Of a DNA stretch of 64,000 nucleotides, positions 10,120-22,000 are shown piece by piece. The notes beneath the pieces were generated by a model. That model was not told where the DNA came from. It made no database searches and saw only the letters and a program-made list of their open reading frames with translations. The position numbers were made by a program, and so were the translations under genes. Every line of letters starts with the position of its first letter. Positions within the stretch are counted from its first letter, which is position 1. The DNA is from Hedera helix (taxonomy: Eukaryota > Streptophyta > Magnoliopsida > Apiales > Araliaceae): NCBI GenBank assembly GCA_947179155.2, contig OX359273.1, positions 46,033,023 to 46,097,022 of the forward strand. The letters are read 5' to 3'.

Positions 10120-12800
10120 GCTACCGGATGATCTATTTTAATATGAGCCGATTATTTTTAGGGGGCTACAAAGATGTAAGAGGTAGCGCCCTATATTCAT
10201 AATTTGAGATAATTTATACATGTATCAAGAGGCTGATGCACTTGTATCATATAGAGAAGAAAAAATTTCAACCAGAACTTGTTCTTGAATTTTGATATGC
10301 ACCATGGCAATTTCTGGCCCCTATATTATCCGATCTATGATCCAGGTCTTAAAAAGCTATGAAGCCAAATTCCAAAATTATATGTCTACAACAATAATTT
10401 TGAAGAAAATTTTATATTTTCAGTACTGTGAACTGCGCGTCACTTGATTATATAATAAGTTTACAAAAATATCAATTATAATCATTAAAAAGTGGAGTCT
10501 GACATATAAATTTATGTCAGTTCTCATTTTTTAATAGTTAAGATGAAAATAATATTTAGTATTATATTTGATTGTTGTATATATAGTATTGTCCTTGATT
10601 ATATTATAAATTTAGAAACACGTTTAAGTTTTAACGCGGGGGTAATAATTTTCTTACAAAGGGAAAAAAGAAAGATGTAATTTTCTTACAAAGGGAAAAA
10701 GGAAAGTCGGGTCAATTTAACTTTTCAAGAATTTACCGGTTTGAAAACTCCTCTTTATTACTTCCTCCGTCATGTTCAAAATATGTATTACACACATTAA
10801 AAAAAAGTTTAAAATTTATCTTTTGAGATCCCATAAAATTTTATTAAGTAACGAATATTTTTATTTTTATATATTAGTGAATCTTACTGAATGACATATT
10901 TATCCTGTATTTTATATATATTATTGTCAGCCTTTCATGGACAATTTTTTTTTTTGTATTTTTGGGCATCCCCAAATATCCTGTTATGTTGCGTTGCTAG
11001 TCCAACTATATTGTTTTAAGTGATAATTTGGCAATGTTGGCTTATTATTTTTTTTACACTGTTACTAAGTTTTAAAATTGATGGTATGTGACGAAAAATT
11101 TAGCCATTTTTTTTGCTAATTTTTTTATTTAAAAATAAACGAATTTGAACAAAAAATTAATAATATAAAATTATTTTTTATAATTACTATTATAAAAGGA
11201 TGATCTGTCTTGTTTGCCCTTTTACTGTTCATTATTTTATTTTTCAAACGAAAGACTATAGGTTTAGCGGGGTCTCAAATCTTATATATTTATTCTCTAT
11301 ATCATGTCTTTGTTAACATGATAAATAGATATGTATATACATATATATATATATATATATTTGGCAGTGCAAGCTGACAATTTGTCCACCTGAATCCGTG
11401 CGGCAGAATGCATGATGAGGTATAGTGCACACGTGATCCTTACTATTGGTGTAAGGGTTAGCCTCCTTTCAGCACTTGCATGCGTGCCATGTGGCACGTT
11501 TCCAATCCGACGTTCCAAATTCCAAGTGGTTTTCCTACTCTATTTCCACCCAAAAATACTTCTAAAATTATTTATGAATATATTATTCAAAAATTAATAT
11601 TTTTATAAGTTAATTTAATATTTTTACAAATAAAATTTATTTAATTTTATAAAAATATCAAATTATTTAGTAAAAATATTAATTTTTTATTTTTATAAAC
11701 ACAAATTTTAAGATAATTTCTAAGAAAACACACATTCTTAATATTTTTAAGTATTTTATTACTTAAATTTTAATATCGACCAAAAATATATTTATATTTT
11801 TAAAAAATAATGTATTTTTAATTTAAAAAGGAGAGAATAAACCATACATGTAGAGCTTTGGGAATAGCAAAAAATAGTTAAATAGAATGCAGAAAAATAC
11901 AAACCAAGGGTGTAATTGGTTAATGAATAATGATAGGGATATTATAATATATCCAGAGTAAGAAAAAGTTTGAAACAGGTAATTAAAGCTTTTTTCGGAA
12001 TTAATGGCTAACCACCATTTTATCACTAAATTCTTGTCTCGGCAGCATAACCATTTTCCAAATTTGCCCTTTGATTTTCTTCTACTTTTCCATTTTGGAA
12101 ATTTTTTATTTTTTTCACTTTTCAAGTGTGATAAGTCTCATCCATGAGGAATTTATTTTCCCCTATTTTTAGTTTTGTGAGTATACTTTTTGAAATTTTA
12201 CAATTTAAAATTGATCTATGTAAATTATTTAAATTTTAAAAGCAATGAACTTTGTGATTAACAATAATTTTGAATAATTTATAATAATCTCGATTGTATT
12301 ATTTAGAGTCAAATAAATTAATAGTACTTAAAAGTTCAAAATGTGACGACTTCAAATGTTCAAATATAATTCTTTTGTAACGTATATATTATAATCAATA
12401 AGATAAAATATGAATATTCACTAGCGTATCAAGAGTCTATTATTGATATTTCATATTCAAGAAAAAGTGTTACAAGTATGGGTAATGCATTTTTTATATA
12501 TTTTAATAATACTCGATGTTCCAAATTTTCAATTTTATTATAAAGTAACAAAATGCAAAATTCCACACATCACGTATCAAACGATTCATTTTATTTTTAT
12601 TTCGTTGAACTTAATCTAATCAGTTTGAGCAAAGTATTTTGCAAGTAGATATATTTATGAATCCGTACTAAAGATAGTCCTGAGGTAAAATGCAATGGCA
12701 TGCCAACTAGTCTAAAACAGTGCATTTGCACGTTAAATTAATATTTTAAGAGGAAAAAAAAGTGAACTGATAAAATATGCTACTAACAATGAAGGGCAAA
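10120..12800. other. Intergenic AT-rich sequence with MITE debris
   Basis: No gene is seen. There is a palindromic MITE-like segment at about 10430-10620 and a Stowaway-like fragment starting near 10760 (CTTCCTCCGTCATG). A short AT microsatellite lies at about 11338-11360. The rest is AT-rich with many stops in all frames. Confidence 0.6.
10430..10620. mobile_element. Palindromic AT-rich MITE-like element
   Basis: The core folds back on itself: AAAAAGTGGAGTCTGACATA on the left pairs with TATGTCAGTTCTCATTTTTT on the right, with mismatches. The architecture resembles the elements at about 41687-41835 and 58857-58990. Exact ends were not determined. Confidence 0.45.
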
Positions 12801-12805
12801 ATTCA

Positions 12806-13200
12806 AATTATATGGTATCTATTTTATTTGTTAATTATTGTGAAAAATTAATTAGATTTGCTTGGCAAATTGTGGAATGGAGGTAAGTTACGGTTAAGTT
12901 TTCTTATGTGCCGAGGGGGGGTCATTTTTGTTAATTTGGTATATTAAAACAAATTATAAATATACAATCAAAATCTTTAACACCAAATAAATAAAATATG
13001 TAATGACATTGTTTCATCTACGAAATTAAAGGGATTATACATAATTATTGTTTTCGGCCGATAGTAGATATAACCAGATCATTAATTACGCAATAAATAA
13101 TTTTTTGAATTAGTTATAAAAACGTGTATGATGCTGTTTTTAGTATTTTGTATTTTGCATTGTTACGTCATGATATCAACAAAATTTATTAAAGCAACAT
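12806..13200. repeat. Local duplication, copy 1 (uninterrupted)
   Basis: This block matches 13379-13640 and its continuation at 16913-17065. Shared strings include TTAATTATTGTGAAAAAT, GGTTAAGTTTTCTTA, AAATAAAATATGTAATGACA and TGATATCAACAAAA. The copies are clearly diverged, so the duplication is old. It predates the LTR insertion in copy 2 and shows roughly what the unoccupied site looked like. Confidence 0.7.
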
Positions 13201-13635
13201 AATAAAATAACGTAACTATATTAATGTACGTTTTGCATGTGTTACGTTTGAAAATGTATTTCATACCATTATTCTAAAATGTTAATTTATTTCAAAAGTT
13301 ACAATATAAATTTAAATTTTGAATTTTCAAAAACTAATAAAGAAAGATTGATAATTTGATAATTCTTGTTGTGAACCAATATGGTAGCTATTTTATCTGT
13401 TAATTATTGTGAAAAATAATGAAGTTTGCTTGACAAATTGTAAAATGGAGGTGGGTTAAGGGTTAAGTTTTCTTACATGTCGAGAGCGCAAAATGATCAC
13501 TTTTGTTAATTTTGTGTATTAGAACAAATTATTAATATATAATTATAATTTTTAACATGAGATAAATAAAATATGTAATGACATTTTTTCACTTGAATGT
13601 ATGATATCAAATATAATCAAATAATTAAATATTCA

Positions 13636-13640
13636 ATAAA
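13636..13640. repeat. Target-site duplication ATAAA, left
   Basis: It lies immediately before the TG end of the solo LTR and matches 16913-16917. Confidence 0.75.
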
Positions 13641-14518
13641 TGTAAGACCCCGAATTTTATGAAATATAAAATTTAATTTTTCTTCATATATATTTTTTCA
13701 TAAAACAGTAAGTGGTTAAATTGACGAAATTGAAAGTTAAGGATATTATGTGCAAATTTTTTATTTTGTCGGACAATATTCGTTTTGTCGGGGAATATTC
13801 GGGCCGTACGACGGCGCCGAAATAACTAATTATTGGTGGACCCCACAACGGAATATTTGTCGGATATAGAAAACGACAGAAGTAACATTTTATATAAAAA
13901 TAGTCAACGATGTTAACTGTTAAAATACCGATGATAAAAGAATAGTAGCATACGGTAATTTATGATATTTTTCTGTAGCACACGGTACTCTGCAGTAGCA
14001 CACGGTATTGCACAGTGTCTCATATTATTGGTTTGATAATTGACACCGTAACTGTTACGCATCATTTCATCGATGATTGTCACTGCATAATATTTTATAT
14101 TATCAATTCAATAATTGTTGTTACACAGTATTTTGCATTATTGATTTAATAATTGTCATTACACTGTATTTCATATCATTGACTCAATAATTGTTGGTGC
14201 ACTGTAGTTTAAAACTATTGAACCTAATAATTGGCACAGTAGTTGTTGCATTATTATGAATTATTACTATGGTAGTATTATTTGGTAATTTGATTATTAT
14301 ATTATATTCATAAAGTTGTTTGTTTTATTAGACAATATAATAATAAAAAATTATTTGTTTTATTAGAAAAATATTATTATATTCAGATGTTACTATGCAA
14401 GTTACTGTGCCAAATTTGAAAATTCGCTGAATTCGTTTGCGCAACCTCTCTTGCCAATTTCAGCATTGGCGTGCTGCCAACAACCATGCATAGTACCCTT
14501 ATTCCTCCTATAAATAGC

Positions 14519-14527
14519 TTGCTTAGC
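14519..14527 (+). promoter_or_regulatory. LTR TATA box
   Basis: TATAAATAG sits in a CCTCC context about 880 bp into the LTR and is followed about 30 bp later by a plausible transcript start region. This would place the U3/R boundary near 14550 and imply a very long R-U5 part. Confidence 0.6.
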
Positions 14528-15134
14528 TGAATAGAAAAATCACACCTAAAACATAAAATTTTTCTATAAGAATTTTATGAGTTTTCTCTGAGTTTAAAAG
14601 CCAAAAGGAGTGCAGAAAATTTTCAAGTAAGTCTTTTATTAAAGAGTAGTAATTTTATAAATACCTATTTTTCACGGTATTCACAAATCTTCCTTTAGAA
14701 AACTCTTCTTTGAGAAGATTCATTTTTAAAAGCTTTATTTAGAAGATTTATTTTGGAATATTATTTTAAAAACTATTTTAAAGTAGTTATATTATACTAC
14801 AAAAATTATGTTAAATATATATAATTTTGATAGTTCATATTATACGAATTATCATACACTTTGAAATTTATATGTGGTAATTACTAATTATATTAAAAAT
14901 ATATAGGTTGATCAACCTCATTTAAATCAATATCCAGTCACGTGTTAAGGTAAGGAATACCATTCATTTCAAACTCTTAAATTTACTGTGGTAAGGAATG
15001 TCATTTTTATCGGAATATCATCTTCTTTCATATTCTATTATTTAAACTTACCACGGTAAGGGTTTATCATTCTTTGATTCTCGAAAATAATATCATTTCT
15101 TTCTTGTGCCATTTATTTCCATGTATTAATTCGT

Positions 15135-15455
15135 GGGAATAACCTTACGGCGTGGATTACCGCCTGTTGGTGAATAACCTTTTGTATTCATTCCTTATTA
15201 ATCTCTGAGAATAACCTTACGGCGCGGATTATCGCCTGTTTGGTGAATAACTCTTCGTATTCAAATTGATGGGAATAACCTTACGGCGCGGATTACCGTC
15301 TGTTGGTGAATAACCTTTCGTATTCATTCTTTATTAATCTCTGAGAATAACCTTACGGCGCGGATTACCACCTGTTTGATGAATAACTCTTCGTATTCAA
15401 ATTGATGGGAATAACCTTACGGCGCGGACTACCGCCTGTTGGTGAATAACCCTTT
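15135..15455. repeat. Tandem repeat with alternating 72- and 64-bp units
   Basis: Five copies of a unit containing GAATAACCTTACGGCG and GCCTGTTGGTGAATAAC recur. Landmark positions 15137, 15209, 15273, 15345 and 15409 give spacings of 72, 64, 72 and 64 bp, so the array is built from a 136-bp dimer. It lies inside the solo LTR. Confidence 0.85.
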
Positions 15456-16120
15456 GTAAATTTCTTATTTGTCTCGTGTGAAAATAATTTGTCTACACGA
15501 ATTATCACATGACACTTTTATTCCATATTCGTAAGTGATATCATTTTCTTTTATATTCACAAGGGATACTATTTTTTTCATCTTCCATTATTCAAACTTA
15601 CTATGGTAAGGGATATTAATTTCCTTCACCTTCTGTTAATCAAACCTGCTACGACAAGGAATATTATTTTCTTTCATACACTTAAATCGAAACTTATTAT
15701 GGAACTATTGCTTCTATAATTCCTGAAAATATTATATGTTCCATAATAGTTGAATTTCATTATTTCAACTGAACCTTCCTATTTTCTGAACTTTTCTATT
15801 GAACTGTAACCGTTATTTTGAACTGTGGATCTTGAATATCATTTTTAAATTTCACTCCACATCATGTTGATAATTTGGACATTATTTGAATCTGCACAAA
15901 GTAAACTTCCGATACTTATTGTTTATCCTGTTTCTTCTGTTCATCATTCGTATCACTGTTATTTGTATTAATCTTCAAGAATTAAGTTGTTGTGAATATA
16001 TGTGGCCGGGGGCACAGATGCAATGCAATTGTTGAACAAATGTTAGGTTAAAGGCGATATAATAGGTTAAAGGCGATACATCTGTTCGGTGTCTTTTATG
16101 ACACGTGGTGAAAGTTCTCT

Positions 16121-16380
16121 TTGGCCCGTAGTGCATAGATGAACTGTTGTTTGGTATGATTATGACCAAAGGCTGAGTCTGGTATAATCATGACCGTTGG
16201 TGTTATACTGAATATCTTTGGCCCGTAGTGCATAGATGAACTGTTGTTTGGTATGATTATGACCAAAGGCTGAATCTGGTATAATCATGACCGTTTGTGT
16301 TATACTGAATATATTTGGCCCGTAGTGCAAAGATGAACTGTTGATCTGCATGATTATGACCAGGAACTGTGAATTTGTAT
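16121..16380. repeat. 97-bp tandem repeat, about 2.7 copies
   Basis: TTGGCCCGTAGTGCA recurs at 16121, 16218 and 16315, exactly 97 bp apart, followed by GATGAACTGTTG and TGATTATGACCA. The array lies inside the solo LTR. The short open frames on the - strand here come from this repeat. Confidence 0.85.
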
Positions 16381-16912
16381 TATCTTGACTAATGGTATTT
16401 CAGACGATAAAAGTTTTTGATGTTTTTCTTAAAAAGAGTAGCGAGTGGACATTATAGTCTGCATTATTCTTCTAACAGATTTCTCATTCCGCTGTTATTA
16501 TTGATCTGAACATTGTTCAAGAATTTAACTACAGTTTTTGATATAAACCTTGTAGTCTATTGTATTCTATCAAGAACTCAACTGTTGAAGGTTAATGATA
16601 AATTATTCGTCATTATCTTAGTCATGACATTTTTTACTGGGCTATTTGAGCTCACCCTTTCTTTTGTTCCGTTGTTTTTCAACAGGAGATGAGAATGTAG
16701 CTGGGTCTAGCCGGGGAATGGAGTGAGAGTCCGAGGGATAGCTACCATAGTCTTCACGTGTTATAGAATAGTGTGACAATAATAGTGAAAACTTAGTTAT
16801 GCATTATTATACGCTGTAATGTTGAACGTTGCTCTACTTTGTAATAATTTTTGTTATAGTCTTTTGACAACTCAAGTTTAAGCTGTGTGGGCATAGATTT
16901 GGGAGTGTCACA

Positions 16913-16917
16913 ATAAA
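16913..16917. repeat. Target-site duplication ATAAA, right
   Basis: It lies immediately after the CA end of the solo LTR and matches 13636-13640. Confidence 0.75.
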
Positions 16918-17065
16918 TATTTATTAATTACTCAATAAGTATTTATCTGGATTCTAATTTTTTGTAACGTATTACAAAAAGCATGTATGATGCTATTTTT
17001 AATATTTTATATTTCGCACCATTACACTATGATATCAACAAAAATTATTAAAGGTATTAATAATT

Positions 17066-17640
17066 TAAAATATTTTCAAATGTAAAATTGATACAAGTTT
17101 CTTAAGTTTTAGTCAATCTAAATGTATTAAATAATATTATGTGCACAAATTGTATATAAAAAAAGTTGTGCACAAAGCTAATTCATGTATTGCTTACCAA
17201 TAGAAATGTATAAAATACATTACTGAATATAAGAATTTTTATTTTATAATTTTTAGTGAATTATCTTAAATATGAGTAAAAAATTTTCTAAACTTAATTT
17301 TTAAAAGTTAATTATGATTTGAAACTAAAGAAGTATATTGCAGTACCTCCTTTAACCCTTGTTTTTTTTTATTTTTTATTTTCTTTGTGAAACTGGCTAC
17401 ATTTTTTCTCTTCATAAAGAAATTATTTGAAGGCAATAAAAGGAAAATAAGAAAAGAAATTACCATTACTTAAGTAATGGGCATAAACTATTTCTAAACC
17501 CAAAATCTGGTAAAATGTGAAGATATACAAACGGGTAAACTTCGAGGGTGTTTTTGTAAATAGGCAGACAGAGGAGGGTTTGCATCTGACAGTCACAGTA
17601 TTCGATAAAAATCTTTGTCGTCACTGCGGCGCCACATTGC
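17066..17640. other. AT-rich upstream region of NRPD1
   Basis: No gene is seen. The sequence is AT-rich up to about 17500 and then becomes less so toward the probable NRPD1 transcription start. I could not pick a TATA box with confidence. Confidence 0.5.
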
Positions 17641-17935
17641 TTTAGCGTTACTTGAGCAGCAACCTGACGGTTAACCTTTCTAGTTTTTTACCCCTTCGTC
17701 AATACCCGAGACTCCTTCTCTTTTGCCCTCCATCCTCCTTCTTATTTACCAATTTGTCTACTTAGTGTGTTTTACTAGTTATTTGCCTGGTTGGATTGTC
17801 ACTGCTAATCAAAGCTCTCGGACTAAAAACCCCTTCAAGCTCTTAGAGTCTCTCCTTCGTCCTGCTGCAGCTGCTGCAGCTGCTGCTCTAAACATAGTTT
17901 CTTTCTCTGTTAAAGGGTTTCACTCCGGGAGCAAA
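17640..17935 (+). other. Probable 5' non-coding exon of NRPD1
   Basis: This stretch is less AT-rich, with C/T-rich leader-like sequence and a short CTGCAGCTG repeat (about 17864-17888). It ends at a strong donor (GCAAA|GTAAGT, donor at 17936). The matching acceptor is at 19007, so a 1.07-kb intron lies in the 5' UTR. The transcription start is not determined. The open frame here has no ATG start and runs through the donor, so I do not regard it as coding. Confidence 0.6.
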
Positions 17936-19031
17936 GTAAGTGATTTATTTATTTATTTATTCCTTTTTTGTGTGTGTGTGTGTGTGTATGTTCGTAGTTT
18001 TGATTTGGGTTTGTTTCTGCATGATCATTGTGGGTTTTCTTGATTTGGGTTGCTTTTGTTTCACCATTTGATTTGCGTGATTAATGTGTTCTTTGATGGG
18101 GTCTTGTTAATTTTGTATATTATGATTATTTTGGGGGTAAAGGTTAGAATTTGAGGGTTTATGCACTGTGGTTGAGAAGTCTGTAGGGGTTTATGGTTTT
18201 GATTGGTGGTGTTTGGTGCATGAGCTTCTGAGCATTTATTAGAGAGAATGTTCAATTCCTTGAGAAGCAATGCTCCCAAGCCTCCCACATTTTGGCTCAT
18301 ATGAGCTATGCCAAATGTAAGTTGTGATTAATGGTGTTTACTACATGAAGTTCTTAGCTAATGGAAAGTGGAAATCTGAATTATCTTATAGAATTGCTGA
18401 TATTCAATCAAATGACTAAAACTGGGACCCCACATATTCAATGCAAGTACCTGTGTTGATTAATTACAAACCTCACAAAATATTTCCAACGGTAACTATG
18501 CCCACTGCCAACAAACATGTTATCTTTATTAGTATTCTAAATCTGAAGAGAAAATTATTAGCCACAAGTGACCAATCACATTTGGCATATCATATGCTTT
18601 GCTAACAATAGCAACTCGACAATGTAACTCCTAAATACATTGCCTAAAGATCCTATGTTGATCCCTGCTAGGCTGTTAAACATATATCAACCATCAAGTT
18701 TACGTGCAAAATAGTAAAGTTTGTGGCACCAGTTTTAATCATTCATTGGAATATCTACAACTCTATAGATAAATAAGGTTCCCACATTTATCAGCTAAGA
18801 ACTTGCTAGTGGTGTGAAATATAATTTTTCAAGGCTAGGGCTTGCATACTTAACTCTGGTGCACCATGGAAACTGATGCAAAGTTCTCTTTAAATTGTTA
18901 CTATAGTATGTCATTGTTTGTTAACTGTTATTCATATTAAGCATGTGTTTTTAAGATTTCCGTTTTTATTTTTGGTTATATATTTAGTTTGCTTAATCTG
19001 TTTCCAGGTGATATCTAGTTCCCTAGTTTCA

Positions 19032-22000
19032 ATGGATAACGAGTATGCAGAGCAACAAGTGCCATTGGGGTTCCTGACTGGCATGGAATTTGATATTGTA
19101 ACTGAGGAAGATGCTGTAAGTATTGCCTTTTGATTATCTAAAATTAATGAAGTGGGTGAAAGGGGTTTAGAGTTACCCTTTCTTGAAGCTCTATCACATA
19201 TATGCCTCTTTAAAACATAGGAAAACTACCCACCATTCCTAGTTCCCTCCAACTTCTTTTAACATAGAGAATGTACACACGTATATGTGTGCCAGATACT
19301 CTAGCATGATATATAATGAGCTTGATTACTATTGCATAGATCTCAAGTTAAATGAAGGGAATTGATATGTCAACAAGGTCCTCCTTGCGTGTATCATAAG
19401 TGGGTTCGACACATTTGAGAGAGCTTTGCGGAAATATCATTTTTTTACTTGTGGAAATAACACTTCTCTAAATGAACAAAAGTTCACACTAGTTAACTTT
19501 CCGTGCCTTGGTTTTTCTAGCTGTATGCATGATTTGCAAATCAATTGCTTTAACTTATATGAATATCACACACGGTGTCTTAGTTTCGAGCATATCATGG
19601 TGTCATTACCTTTTGAAGCCCCTTTCTCAGTAAGACAGTATTGATACCTCTCAAGTTGATTTTGTTCTTTACAAAATTGCTGTGAAATCAATGAAAGAGA
19701 TATGGTTGTATTGTAATTTCTTTTTAATTATTTTTAAAAAATTATATGTTGCTTTTGGAACGTCTTTTTCTTTTGCAATAATTTGTACAACAGGACAGAA
19801 ACTCATACTAAAGAATTTAAGCCATTAAGGTGGCGTGACTTCTGTCACTGTTAATTCTAGGGCATCTGATGAAGGCTTTTGCCATAGTGCTTCTGGCTGG
19901 TTCTGCTGCAGAGAACATATACTCATATAGGCCATCCTTGCAGTTGACCAGTTTGTGAAATTCCAAATAATTTGATGGGTCCTGCCTTCTTAATCCTTTG
20001 CAGTTCTTTGTATTATTCAGTCAGTTTGTTCAGTATTCTGTCAGCTGCTTTCTTTTGTCAATAGTTCTTTTAAATATATTAAGATGCAATGTTTTACATG
20101 CGCACATGCTTGTGTGGGGTCCAATCACATGATTCTATTTACTTTTTGTGAATCCATTTTTCCATACCAAAGAAATATGTTATAGTAGCTATACATATAT
20201 CCAGGAAAAAATATCTGTTAAAGAAATTGGAGCAGCCAATGACGTGACACATCCTATGTTGGGACTGCCCAATCCAACATCTTCTCAGTGCCTGACATGT
20301 GATGCAAAAGATGTGAAAACTTGTGAAGGTGCAAATAGAAAATTCTCTTGTTTATTCGGTTACCATCCTTCACAATGTTTATTGAATGTACAAGTCAAAA
20401 CATTTAAACATTTGCAGGACACTTTGGGTTAATCAAATTTCCATTCACAATACTCCATCCATATTTTATATCGGATGTTGTAAAGGTTTTGAATAGAATC
20501 TGCCCCGGATGTAAATCTGTTCAACGTAGGGTCAAGGTCAGTTACTACACCCTTTGTGTTTAAAGCAAGACTGTTGTAGTTTCTGCTACATATTGTACTT
20601 TGATACTTGATGTTCGTTGGAAACACGTTTTATGTAGTTTTTCTGTTTTCTACTAATACTTACTATTTGTGTTAAGCATGCTTACTAGCTTAGCAAGTAT
20701 CAATAAAATATCAAACCATGAACTGGGGAAAAAAAGTTCCCAAACGAACAGGATTACCATAGATTACATTTTTTACATTTAACGCATGTTTCTCCTGAAG
20801 TTATCACTTGTATATGGTAGTTACTGTTTTCTGTTTCATGAAGGAATAAGGATGTATGTGTTCTAAGTTATTGCTCTAACAAAGAGATTTGAGTTGGTTC
20901 ATTGAAGCTTAGTCCCTGGTGCTTAATGTGTCAACCACACACATATCAAATATAATCATTTCTGACTAAACAATCTGTATTTGTATCTGAGTGATTTTTG
21001 GGTAACATTTGTGTGGAGACATGATCTAAATTTGACCTACCCTTATGTGTAACTATATTTTTGACATTTTTTTTTTCCAAACTAGAAGTAAGGAGAAAGA
21101 TGTTGTCTAATTATGTGCATACTGCATACCTTTTCTGCTACATTTATATTTCCATCATCAAATCGTATTGAGATGCTTATCTTGAATTCCTGCATACTCG
21201 TTTAGATATATTCATTTGAACGTCATTGTAAGTTTCAATTTTAGCAATTCTCTTCTCTAGTATGAACATGAGAAGTGAGATATTGATTCATTTTAGTTGT
21301 ATCCACTATCCATATAATTATGGGACTAGAAAGAGAAATGACTTTGCGATCTTTTAGGATTCCAATGGACTATCTAACAACGATAGTTAGTAACCAGAAA
21401 TTAGATGAGGAAGTATAAGAAATAGAGAGAGATGTAGAAGATTTCAGAGTAGAAGAATAAGATATGCAGAGAGCCACAAAATGTGAGCTCATTCTTAGTT
21501 TTCACACATGATTTTCTTACATCCTACACCACATTTATAGAGCTATATTTCCAACCAAAGACTAAACTACCCCTCCTAGATAACTCTCAGGGAGTTGCAT
21601 GGAATAAGCTCCTTCTCATATACAAAATACTATGACACAAAACTTTATTTACTAAAATACTACTCGGCTACAATACTGGCTTGACACAAACCATGTGACT
21701 TCTACTTTCTAGAATCTTTTAACTTTTCTAAGCAGTTACTAATTTTTATTTTATATTTTTTAAAATTAACTTTGCTCAAGGCCCCTCTGCTTACACCATC
21801 CCTTGACTAAACCAAGAAAACTGAGAGAACGAGAAGCGCTGTGTTGGTGTTTCGAAAATGAAGCTCAACTTCAATAGTGATATGTTGGCAGAACATTACT
21901 GTATGACTCCTCAACCATAATTCAATTTCTTATAGGAAAACTGTACTCCTTCCGATCATTACTAAAATAGAAACTTAATGTTTCCACTTCAGTTTCTTCT

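Larger units (their letters stand above)
13641..16912 (+). mobile_element. Solo LTR of a large-LTR retrotransposon, probably Gypsy type
   Basis: The element starts TGTAAGACCCCG and ends GAGTGTCACA, giving TG...CA ends with partly inverted termini. It is flanked by the 5-bp direct repeat ATAAA (13636-13640 and 16913-16917); the shared flank may extend to CAATAAA. It contains a TATA box (TATAAATAG, 14519-14527) and two families of internal tandem repeats. No gag, pol, primer-binding site or second LTR is seen, so a solo LTR left by recombination is the simplest reading. The length (3272 bp) and termini resemble LTRs of Tekay/Del-type chromoviruses, but that lineage call is an inference. Confidence 0.8.
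13379..17065. repeat. Local duplication, copy 2, split by a solo LTR
   Basis: The left part (13379-13640) and right part (16913-17065) together match copy 1 at 12806-13200 in the same order. The break coincides exactly with the ends of the 3.27-kb LTR. Confidence 0.7.

Noticed and set aside
11823..12125. 100-codon open frame on the - strand
   Set aside because: It is Lys/Phe-rich AT-driven sequence with no family match and no supporting context.
15975..16351. Two overlapping - strand frames with repeated HYGP-type peptides
   Set aside because: They are the translation of the 97-bp tandem repeat within the solo LTR.
17723..18043. Open frame overlapping the NRPD1 leader, considered as an upstream ORF
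   Set aside because: It lacks an ATG at its start and runs through a strong GTAAGT donor into the intron.
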